Below are positions 1-64,000 of a stretch of DNA of 64,000 nt, one piece after another. The DNA lies in assembly GCA_963662155.1 (NCBI GenBank), contig OY759263.1, forward strand, positions 9,714,081 through 9,778,080. Direction: 5' to 3'. Source of the stretch: Lamellibrachia columna. Taxonomy: Eukaryota; Annelida; Polychaeta; Sabellida; Siboglinidae. Both the position numbers and the translations under genes were made by a program. Under the pieces are notes generated by a model. That model had not been told where the DNA came from and ran no database searches. It saw only the letters and a program-made list of their open reading frames with translations. The first letter of the stretch is position 1; every line of letters starts with the position of its first letter.

Positions 1-1130
1 AAAATATTTGACTATCAGGCTATCTGGTGACAATACAGCTACACAAGTGTGCGCACTTTGTGTTTTGTATTAAAAAACATACAAAACTTTGTTGATCTCG
101 ATGCTTGTAAACAATTATTTGTGTTAAATTCATATAAATCAGCGATAAAAAAAACGGAAGTCAAAAAAAAAAAAAAAATCATAAATCAATGATTTATTTT
201 TATTTTTGGAGTGATTTAAATCATGATTTAAATCAATGATTTAAATCAAATAATTTAAATCAAACAACCTTGAATGTGGGTGAGATATTTGCGTTAAATT
301 TAAAGCCTAAACTGATCCTCTAGCTCTACAAATACAGGCTGTACAGTCTCCAGGTCTATTTGAGTGTCCAAGGGGCGGACTAGCCCATGTCTCCCCTACT
401 TATATAAAACAATAGTTATGAATATCATCATTAATTTACTTGTAAAAACTCCTCACACGAAGAATCAGAACATAAAGACCACTGATCACTCTACTGGAAC
501 AGTCCTGAACTCCAAGTCTTTCCCTAAAGCTGTCAAAACGTCATGTGAAGACTTCTCTCATCGGACCTCTGAAATGGTCTACCTACCGTGCTGCATATGT
601 GGTGGAGACACCCAGTGTAGATGCCTGCAAAACCATGCTTGGCACACATTGCAGGGACCGCCCCAGTCCATACGACTATAAACAGTGACACGCCTCATGT
701 GCACGAATTTAGTTCTTCTTAAATTATATGTTTATCATCATCAGTGGCTTACCGACGATTTTGAAAAGGCGAGGCCGATGGGGGGGGGGAAGTTTAGGCA
801 CCCATGCTACTATGTAGCGGCGCAACAGAGCATTCAACCAAGGGACCACGGCCCAATGGCCTCCCCTAAATACGTCACTAACTCATTTTTATTAGTATTA
901 TTGGAGAAGACTTCCATTACATTTGACAACAACTTGCTCTCGCGTTCAAAGTTCAACAAGAGTCAAGTAATTTGCGCCGTTTAGCTTTATTGAAATTATG
1001 TTGCCTGATAACCGACGGCGCCACACTCACACTGAAGGCAATCACGACAGTTCATGCACTTCTACGCAAACGTTTTCAAAGTACGTGTATACCGAACACG
1101 ATTATTTATCCGTTACACATTCAGTAACTT
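1..1130. other. Left-edge non-coding sequence
   Basis: AT-rich. At about 185-262 the palindrome GATTTAAATC recurs four times in short succession. The open frames at 364-984 show no family likeness. Nothing else was identified. Confidence 0.6.
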
Positions 1131-1415
1131 CACATGCCCTGTTGCGCACTCGAGTACTTTGATTAACGTGACGACGTAGCACTGTTCATCCTGTCGTCAA
1201 CATGATGTCACTTCGTCGCCCGCGTCGACGTCTTGGTGCCAACGTCACGGCGTCACTTCATCGCCTGCCTCGATGCTTTAAATCCGGCAACACGGCGTCT
1301 GGAAGTCTTATCGACAGGCGTCGTTGCGACGTTGCCCGTCAGCCTCGACACGCTTGCCAGGGTCTTGGCAAGGAGCGATGTTTTCCTGGCCCGGCCTTCC
1401 ACGCAGCGATTCGTC

Positions 1416-1487
1416 ATGGACGACGACTTTGCTGTTTTACGCTCCTTCGAGCATGCAAGGTCGAGCTTCTACGAGATAAAGACAAAG
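1416..1487 (+). CDS. Possible first coding exon of a plus-strand gene
   Basis: The ATG at 1416 (context GTCATGG) opens MDDDFAVLRSFEHARSSF and the exon ends at a strong AAAG|GTAAGT donor in phase 0, with CpG-containing sequence upstream. No downstream exon was found before the minus-strand candidates at 2.3-2.9 kb. The minus strand over the same interval also has a long open frame after a TAG acceptor at about 1477, so strand is uncertain. Confidence 0.3.
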
Positions 1488-2008
1488 GTAAGTACTTAAA
1501 CAGCGCCGTGTTCAGTCCTTGGGACCATTTAAAGCGTCTTACACCTCCCCCACTCCCCCTGGCAGGCATGTACATTCCAACACCATCTCATCTTCTGTGG
1601 GAACCACTAAGCCACGCCGCAATTACTGCGCGAAGAGTACTAACTAATTTATGTCCTTCAAAGTATATAGCTAGGTACTCATTTATACAGTTATGTGAAC
1701 TGAAATAACGTGGGGTGAAAGAAATTACCCGAGCTTCGAAACGGCAGTAAGAGGATTCGAAGTATACGATGTTACTGCTATACCGCACCTTCATTTTCCT
1801 TGGACTGAGGAATCTGACAAGGACCGGCGACTCCATGTCTCCCACGAGCTGGCCCTGCAAAAATGCGACAGGAACTCATTGATAGCATTGATAATACATG
1901 TGTATGGATAATTACAACGGAGTGTAGAAGCGTAGACCGTCGCATAGGAGAAAACAAGGAATTTCGTTGGATCGTAAATGAAAGAAAAATTTAAATGCAC
2001 ACACACAT

Positions 2009-2013
2009 GCGTA

Positions 2014-2108
<95 letters not shown>

Positions 2109-2111
2109 GCG

Positions 2112-2150
<39 letters not shown>
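2009..2150. repeat. (ACGC)n then (AC)n microsatellite
   Basis: Over twenty ACGC units followed by GCGC and (AC)n. The frames open through it are artefacts of the repeat. Confidence 0.97.
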
Positions 2151-2311
2151 ATTTCAATAAAAAGCAAACTTGTGAGGGCAACACGAAGTACCCATCCGAC
2201 ACAACTGCCCGGCACGTACCGTTCGGTCGATCTCAATGCGAGGCAGAGGTTTAAAGCTGGATGGCAAGTCGTTGTACCAGGCCGGGTCTCGATGCATCAG
2301 TTTAGCTAGTT

Positions 2312-2908
2312 TTACACGACGTCGACCCCTCGCGGTCGCGGGCGATCCATCCGGCTTGACCGGGCAGCGGGGCTGAGCTTCACGATGTTTCCTGGTGCAG
2401 TAGGAAATATATCCTGTATGGTGAACTTGTCGCTGGGTCGCGGCCTACTGGCCGTCCATATTTCCAGACGTAGACACAAACAAGCGTGACATGAAGACGG
2501 CGGACATCGGCACAAAGAACTGGGAGACAGCCGCTGACTTTTCAGAAGGACAAATTAAGACAACAGCAAATCGGGCACCGAATAAGATAACAGAAAATCA
2601 TATTACGATCAAGTTATCGCCAGGATACATCTAAGTTACATCCAAAACCACGTAGACACGTAGAGTTAACCACAGACAGTAAAGATGAGTTAACTTCGCA
2701 ATGACGATCTGGGCAAAGCATGTTGATAACGGTTAAAGATGCTTCAAGAAATCGCCTACCTCGTTCTTGTAAAGGGCGAGTAGTCAATAGTATGTCTTTC
2801 TAAGTATCGCCGGACGTAGAGGTCGAGGTTGTTGCAGCAATCAAGCTCAGTCGCTCTAAAGGAACCGTCATCAACAGTGTTCGTCCGAGGCGCCGCAGAG
2901 GCAGCCAT
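2312..2908 (-). CDS. Putative small two-exon gene, 93 residues, unknown function
   Basis: Exon A (2760-2908) starts at an ATG in a good context (AAAATGG) and reads MAASAAPRTNTVDDGSFRAT then LYVRRYLERHTIDYSPFTRT, ending at donor AG|GTAGGC in phase 2. Exon B (2312-2444) starts after TAG in phase 2, reads PRPSDKFTIQDIFPTAPGN and ends GVDVV before TAA. The join is in frame across a 315-bp intron. I recognise no family. Exon B is also phase-compatible with SLC4 exon 22, so it could instead be an alternative last exon of that gene. Both are predictions by eye. Confidence 0.4.
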
Positions 2909-3055
2909 TTTGGGCTTCGCCACTGCAGCTATGAAATAAAGGGGAATTACCTCATAAGGTGTTTTGCTGCCTGAATAATGTAGTTATTTTTCTTACACAA
3001 ACCACTTACTAACCCGATATCTCATAAGGGCGGGCTACACATAACTTAGAAATCT

Positions 3056-3108
3056 GGGTGGACTGTCGATAAGCCAATGGCTTCCTTGTCCACTTGCCAT
3101 CTTGCGCT
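3056..3108 (+). repeat. Solo LINE 3' tail
   Basis: TCGATAAGCCAATGGCTTCC and TTGTCCACTTGCCATC match the 3' tail of the 50 kb LINE, without any reverse transcriptase sequence attached. Confidence 0.75.
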
Positions 3109-4435
3109 TATCGTTTTTTTGCGGCAATCTTAGTAGTACTTGATCGAAATTACACACGGCTAATCTTATTAAACCTTGTTAAATCTTCTTTCTTCCGATG
3201 TTATTCATTTCCCTTATTATGTCAAATATCACATTCCATGAAACCAGACTGTCAACACATTCAAGCACAAAACAGTTATATTGTACTATTCACTACCAAC
3301 ATCGTTTTTTATGAAAGCCACTGTAGCCCCACTCCTAAAATAATTGTCGTATTTAGTTCAAGTAGAATTTCTCACAACATTTTGTTGCTGTCATATGCAC
3401 ATTTTTATTGTTTCATGGTAAAATAAACAATTCATGCCCTTTACTGTCCCAGCCTCAACTCGACCCAGCCCCAATTCCAGCGACACAATTGTAGTTACAA
3501 ATTGGCGTCATTAGTCTGCCTCGCGAGGGTGTTTAAAAGACCGATTCGTGCACCGCTATATCGCACGCCACCGATCAGTTGGATAAATAGTGGCTCGCAT
3601 AAACTGGTCTAAAGCGTTTTTTTTCTGAAACCTGAATAGGATGTGAATGAGTCAGAATTACGTGAACCGGGTCCACTCGCTCGGACAGTCGCAGGATAAA
3701 GAGGAGGATCAGGTGTGTTCGGAGCCGACTGTGTCGGCACGGACTCGGCGACGACACATAGCTCGTGGCGGAAGACGGGCAGCGAGTGGACCTGCTTGGG
3801 CACCCGGTGTGTAGCAAATTGCCGGCAACCGCCGTCTTTATGTAACACACGTAGTAACGTCATCAATACAATTTCACATATCAATTCATGTTTAGTTTGC
3901 AGAACTTAAATCTCATGTGAAGCTTCCCGTAGCATTCGCTAACCACACGAGTGATCTAAACGAATACTAAAAACATAATGCAAAAACGTAATGTTCTTAA
4001 TTTCCTATTTGTTATACAGTGCGTATAATGTCTAACTACAATGCAGTTAAAATAATGCTGACTTTCGGCATATGCATATACCAAGACATTCTTTTGTTAC
4101 TTTTAACAGGTTCTATATCTCGTAAGTTTCTGTGTGGGCCCATATACAATGTCAGTTACAATATACACAATGCACATTGTAACACATAATAACTATGTAT
4201 GATTTCAATGTAAAGGCTAGATAAGAGAAGGAAACAATGGCACTAACGCATTTTTATTCAACAACAATAAGCGTACGTAAATCGCTTTGTGGACATGATA
4301 TTGATAATAGCCAAACAAGCCACTAGCGTTGCAATGTTAACTTTTTATTTATGGACAACGCATGGCTGCGCAGAAAAAGATTAAACAGTTATTTATCGTT
4401 AGCAGAAAACGCATTAACTGTAGCAGAAAACACAT

Positions 4436-4436
<1 letters not shown>

Positions 4437-4495
<59 letters not shown>

Positions 4496-4503
4496 CGTGC
4501 GAG
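4437..4503. repeat. (GT)n microsatellite
   Basis: About 27 GT units followed by GTGC units. Confidence 0.97.
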
Positions 4504-5942
4504 CGTGCGTGAGAGCGAGTGTGTGTATGGTTGTGCGCGCGCTGCGCGTATGTCTATTTGCGTGTGTGCATGCGTGCGTCCTTGCTACAATTGTTAGATT
4601 CTGCGTTTGATTCCATGCCTGATAATGACGGCATGGCCACACTTAAAAGAAATATTCTTAAACGCGACCTGTGCCGACCTTTGGTGAAACAACTCAAGCA
4701 CGTGACTGGCGGTAATCTGACCATAAAACATGGCCGTCTCCCGTTCAGTAGCACCTGCTGTTCGCGCTTGGTGACGCCATCCATATCTGGAGGGAACATG
4801 ACACCGACTATTACCACCCTAAGTTCAGGCCATTGTAGCCCCACGGCGTAAACTGCTGCCAAATAAGAGCGGTGTTGTTCGGTTCAATCACATTTCTCTT
4901 AACGCTACTATAAACCCTTAATAATTGTATCTTTATTCGTTAATGTTTCTAAGGCGTAACGAAGACTGCTACACAAACGTGTCTAATACTCAACGGAGTT
5001 TTACGTAGACATTGTGAATAAGAATACATTTTTTATAATACTGAGAACATTAAAACAAATTATTATTATTATTATTACGTTTAAAGTGCGTCATTACCAC
5101 ATTCAATAATGTCATGACGTGGCCACTAATGGGTCACGATTTGGGTATTCCGAAACTCACAAATACGACTACAAAACAAAATGAAGGCGTACACGCTAGT
5201 GTTGTTGTATTCACAAATAATCGATATAATTGTATCATGTTAGCAACTTACCTGAGTAACTGAAATCAGAGCAGATATTTACAGGATGTGCGATAGTTGT
5301 CATGGATACACAATCGTGACGTTTGAACCGTGTAAATGGCAATTATTACGCATGTATCCTGCAGCGCGCAATCACAGCACGGTGACTGTTTCTTCTTTAG
5401 ACACCATCATCAAAAGTCTCGTTCTGTCGGCTTGTTACGTTTACTAAGACCAGATATTATTTTCTTTTGAATCTCTAGATTTCCTAACTTGTACATTTTG
5501 GAAACGTGCTGATTGGGCCGAGTACAGTAGCTAGCCAGATTGGGAACAAGAGCCGTGCCACCCACCCAATCCCGGGAAATTCTGGAGATCAGGGCCCCCA
5601 ACCCCTCAAGGATGCGGACAAACAGTGGGAACAGCTGCAGCGTGCAGCTGACTTGGATCATCTTGAGCGCTGAGGTTGTCTATCGTGAGTTCAGGTTATG
5701 GCGGAAGAAGTGGGAGAGAGTGGCGGCTGCAAACGGCCGACTTCGGCACTACCCACTGTAGAAGCCTTTTCACGAACATGTATACGCCGCTTCGACTGCT
5801 CGCCACATTGCCAATCACGGGGCCAAGGCTGAACCCTTGTTCTCAACGCTAGAGAAAACGCCGGCATCCATCCGTTCCACCATACAACTACAAAACAGTA
5901 GTTTCTCCAGGAGAAACGACTGGAGGCACTGCTAATGCTGCA

Positions 5943-5951
5943 CGCATGCAA

Positions 5952-5994
<43 letters not shown>

Positions 5995-6245
5995 CACACG
6001 CACGCACAGACACAGACACAGACACACACAGACGCACAGACACAAACGCACAGACGCACAGACACAGACACACACAGACACAGACACACAGACACAGACA
6101 AACACAAAAACACACAGACACACGGATAGTCAGATACACACAGGCACACACAAACACGTACGCACGTACGCACACACGCACGCACGTACGCACGCCCCCC
6201 CCCCCCACACACACCAACGCACGCACGCACGCACGCACGCACACA
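5943..6245. repeat. Compound ACGC/ACAG microsatellite
   Basis: ACGC units, then mixed ACAG and CACA units, then ACGC again, with a poly-C run near 6195. Confidence 0.95.
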
Positions 6246-6450
6246 CTGGAGCTTGTCGGGACGAATAGTGACGTGATACATGTTGTGTCAATGGCTTGGG
6301 GTTAACGTAAGTCCAAATTCACATTTTAACGATAATGGTATGTACATAATGGAACGTATTATTGCAAATCTAAAAATGTATGCATTCATTATTATAGTAA
6401 GATGTCGTTTATTGAGACAATTTCAGCGATAATCAAGGACTTAAGGATTA

Positions 6451-6615
<165 letters not shown>

Positions 6616-8478
6616 TTATTTGTGCTTTTTCTTTGTATTATTGAGTTTTCTGTCCATAGTCGTCCACTTTAACTAGTTTTTTACTTTTTGGGAACGTCAG
6701 GAATCGTTTCGTGTAAAACATCGAGTCACGATTTACATGTAAACTGTATACAGTACGGGACTGGACCAAAGTGACCTTAATAGGGAGGTTACATTAATAC
6801 TGAACATGGGCCCTGAATCATGTTGCAATATAATTCTACGATAGCTGCTAACGTTCTGTGGGAGCTGATATGAGTCTAGCAGGGGTAATCTGGCTGGCGT
6901 TGACATGGAAAACCCTACTTATTACACAGTGGGGTGTGAACAGTGCTGGATTAACCGTGGTACAAGTGGTGTACTCGTACGAACCCCCCCACACAAAAAA
7001 GGAAAGTATTTGGATGTCACACCTTGTTTGCTCAGTAGAACGTGCATCGTCTCTATGGATTTTCTTGTATTATTTTCTGGCATGTCAATATATGCTGTAA
7101 CTCTTGGTTATCATTGTAGGCTGCACGTATTTTCCTGTTTGTAGCCACACACTGTACTTTCTTGTACGTGTTTGTATGTGTTTCGTCGTTGACAACAATC
7201 TGTGAATGTTGTTGTACCGGGGGCCCTCCACATTGTTAATTTGGCATTGTTGTGAATTGCGGTTAGTCCCACACATGCCGTGAACGGCTTCGACAAGAAC
7301 ATGTGATAAAAAACAAATGTTGTTCATTAAATCTATTTATTTTGCATTCAGTATCTATTCCTACAATTCTCCAACATTCGCTACACAAACACACGAGCCG
7401 AATAGTGTCATTTGCTGTTCACTCGGGGCTTGCGCTATCTACACTATGCCTCAGTATCAAAACATGTTAACAATTATTAGTAGTAAAGCGTATATAATCG
7501 CGTTTATCCAAAATAATCAACAACAGCAGTAAAAGTTTGCTGTACGATAGTCAGCTAAGAAACAAAACACATATGACTGACATGGATCAACTACAAGCCT
7601 GTAGTCAAACCGGAAGTCAGCGAGAAACCGCTAAAGTTTCTCACACAAGTTCTTCAAAAACGCTATCAGTTTGCCAGTCAACAGTGCGTATGCAAGCCGG
7701 GAAAGCAAATACAGAGTTTACGCCTGAGCGCGACCGCACGCAAGTTGCACCTCTTGTCTTGGCTGAAACGCATGGAAATGAAATAACTAATAATGTGTAC
7801 CTACAGCACAGCTTCTACATCGAATGTGTAACATATACAGTGTCCACTTGACGTCAGTATCAACAAACCATCCTGCATAATGTGTCTTCCTTTCGCTGCA
7901 TGATTGCAGACAGGAAATCCACGACGAGTGAAAGCATATTTTACTCGTTGCAAATTGTAAAGTGTCCAACAGCGGTAATTCACATTACATCAATTAGTCC
8001 GATCATCACATCCGGTACACCAATTTCATGTGTCGTATAATGTTCGCCAAAGCAAGCTTGCCATTCACTGTAATATATCAGCGACAGCTCAATAAAACAA
8101 CAAAGAGTCCATATATTAAAATAGCAATACTCTCAATGCCACGCTATATAACACCTTTTCACAAAATTAAGTGTCAGTTATTCATATAAATGCGCACTAT
8201 CTCTTCACGGGGTCGACTGTGACGCAATTTTGTGCACTAGTAATTTAATTGAATTGCAGTTCATACCTAGTTAATTAATTAGAAGTTAATTGTCGTGCGG
8301 CACTCATAATCGCACATCAGTATTCCAGTAATATGCTAGTCACGTGCTAATCACGTGCCAATTACGGCACCGGACTCGGCACACTTGCGGATTAGGCGTT
8401 GAAGCCGTCGCCGCCAAACCGGACTTGTCTTCCGCGAGCTTGATGCGAGAATACCCGATACACTGCGAGATGTCCAGC

Positions 8479-61034
<52,556 letters not shown>

Positions 61035-61421
61035 CTTCGTACGAGAGGCTCAGCCCGTATCGTCCGGTCGTCCGCAATGTAAGCGCCCGACTGTTGGTTT
61101 GTCAACTGATTAACCTCGACAGTCGGAAGTCATTGATGACAGGTGATCAACTCGATGCAATGTCGCCACTTGTATTTATCGGTCAACACTAGTGTGTGCC
61201 GAGAATAAGATACTTGCCACAAGATCATCGAGTTGGAAGTCAATACTTATTTAGATGGAGTGGAATGCAACGACAGTTAACGTCCTTCACGGCGGGAAAC
61301 TATCATTAAATAAATGGTGTGGTTGAAACGATATCTGCGTGGTAAACCATTCTAGGCTACAAGCTGACCGGCAGAAGGTTTGCAACTCGTGAAGTGAAAT
61401 GTCTGTGTTATTTCAATAGTA

Positions 61422-61689
<268 letters not shown>

Positions 61690-62035
61690 ATGAAGATGAT
61701 GAAGACGTTAACATTGATGATGATAACGACGATGCTGACGACTATTATGTTGATGATTATATAATGATTTCTTTGCCATCTTATCATGCGGTTTGGATGT
61801 TTTAATTTTAGTAGCTGTACTGACGCTGTAAGCCTAGTAATACTTACATACTATGTCCATATTACGGACATATTTCTAGTCGTTGTAACTGTTCTGGTTT
61901 AATTGTATATACTATTATATATATATATTCGCAGGCAATCTCCTGCGTCTCCAGAGTTGTCACTGGCGTAATGTGTATTGCTGCGTGAGTTTACTAAGGG
62001 CCGATCTACACTCATTTTCCCAGATGGTTGTCATG

Positions 62036-62036
62036 T

Positions 62037-62071
<35 letters not shown>

Positions 62072-62137
62072 ATTTATTGTTTGGCTGATTGATTGACTGA
62101 CTGACTGACTGACTGACTGGCTGATTGGTTGATTGAT

Positions 62138-62188
<51 letters not shown>

Positions 62189-62215
62189 TTGATCGATCGA
62201 TCGATCGAATGATTG
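62036..62215. repeat. TTGA/GACT/TTTA/GATC compound microsatellite
   Basis: Four successive tetranucleotide tracts that differ by one base from one to the next. Confidence 0.95.
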
Positions 62216-62431
62216 ATCGAATGACGTGGAAGTGTTAGCCATTACTTCTTAAGCGCATCATTAAATGTAGCCATGATCCCACGCTCTGGTTCTAATTGTT
62301 TCCAGCACTCGGAAATGTTCTGTTAACTAACTAGTCTGCACGTTACTACAATTGTATGGTGTTTTGAGGTCTCATTCAACTTGCCAGCCTTTTTCAGAAT
62401 ATTATCGCCAAGCCGAGCTATATGTTGGCAC

Positions 62432-62500
62432 TGCGGGTGGTCACTGTCAGGGTGGTCACTGTCAGGATGGTCACTGTCAGGGTGGTCACTGTCAGGGTGC
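62432..62500. repeat. 15-bp minisatellite
   Basis: Four to five copies of a 15-bp unit with GGGTGGTCACTGTCA. Confidence 0.9.
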
Positions 62501-62747
62501 ATGTCGTATTCAATGGTTCTTACGTCCCCAATTAAATGAGACGGGACCGACATTAACGTGATCATCCGAGTCACGAGACACTCTACACTGGTAGCATACG
62601 TGAGTTTGGTAGTGGAATCTTCCAGTGGGGTCAGCTCCACCAGTGGTGGTCGTCGCTCTCCTGGGTCGATGGGCCATTCAGACCGAGAGACGCCAGGCCA
62701 AGAACGGTGGACAGCGCCGTGGAGTGGGCGCACTTGCCCGCCTGTCC

Positions 62748-63350
<603 letters not shown>

Positions 63351-64000
63351 TCTCCTGTCGTGGAAAGCATGCACCATCCATAAATGGCGCGCCTAGGAAG
63401 GTCTTCGCCAAGGTCGCCCGCTGGTCTCAAGAGGAGAATGCCGTTGAGGGCGTCGAGTATCGACCACACGTTGACTCTCGTTGGCTGGAACAGAACAGAA
63501 TCCAGTACGGGAAGTAGGCGACTCTAGATGAGCTCGCAAGTGGAAAATATAAAAATTGAAGGCGATCTTCTTATTATAATCGACTTATAGTTTGTACGTT
63601 TGTATATATACGTTATGCTACTGCTCCTAGCTGCTTTGTATATGTACGTTATGCTACTGCTCCTAGCTGCTTTGCATTTCGGGCGCCAAACTTTCAGTTG
63701 TTCATCGACGACTCTAAGGTTTATTATTTTTCGAAATTCACCCCGCTATCGCTCTTTCTGTGAACAACTGAATTACCCTTTGTAGTTATTACGTACAATT
63801 TTTCATATGCCAACAATTACGTACACTTGTTCACAACGTCGTGTTCACAACGTCGTGTGCGTTTTCTACGATTGTCCGAAGTTGCGTAATACTGGGGCAA
63901 TGTATCGTTAGACCTTTGTACAACTACCAGTATTACGTCGCAATTTGGAGAGTTGGAAATCGACTGGCAGCACCAAGTACCAAGTACCAAGTACTAAGGC

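Noticed and set aside
1202..1708. 168-codon plus frame
   Set aside because: It overlaps the better-supported short exon at 1416-1487 in another frame and is Arg-rich in the manner of out-of-frame GC-rich DNA.

Overview
The window is eukaryotic DNA from an invertebrate animal. AT-rich introns carry short GC-rich exons with GT-AG borders, non-LTR (LINE) retrotransposon remnants, inverted-repeat elements and an unusually heavy load of microsatellites and minisatellites. The species cannot be fixed from the sequence. A marine lophotrochozoan (mollusc, brachiopod or annelid) or a cephalochordate would fit, but that is a guess.

One gene dominates. An SLC4-family, sodium-coupled-type bicarbonate transporter runs on the minus strand from first exons at 61.03, 45.77 and 38.85 kb to a stop codon at 8.48 kb. 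I placed 22 common coding exons by reading splice signals and family motifs. Every junction keeps the reading frame. With the shortest first exon the coding sequence is 3567 nt, or 1188 residues, in the size range of NBC/NDCBE proteins. Each of the three candidate first exons holds an ATG and a donor in phase 1, which suits the phase-1 acceptor of exon 2, so the gene probably has alternative promoters.

Layout: 1-3 kb holds weakly supported exons of one or two neighbouring genes (minus 2312-2908, plus 1416-1487). 8.5-32.1 kb is the exon-dense body of the transporter. 32-61 kb is the long 5' intron region, filled with tandem arrays, LINE pieces (35.8, 47.4, 48.4 and 50.0 kb) and a 2.2 kb inverted-repeat element (57.4-59.6 kb). 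61.4-63.4 kb is upstream sequence with about 88 CTG units and about 600 bp of (AC)n. No rRNA, tRNA, CRISPR or prokaryotic signal was seen.

The main observations are the three phase-matched first exons, an N-terminus without the usual conserved opening motif, large trinucleotide repeats outside both ends of the coding region, a minisatellite that arose inside a LINE reading frame, a hairpin-forming minisatellite, and several apparently unnamed dispersed elements found by comparing the window with itself.
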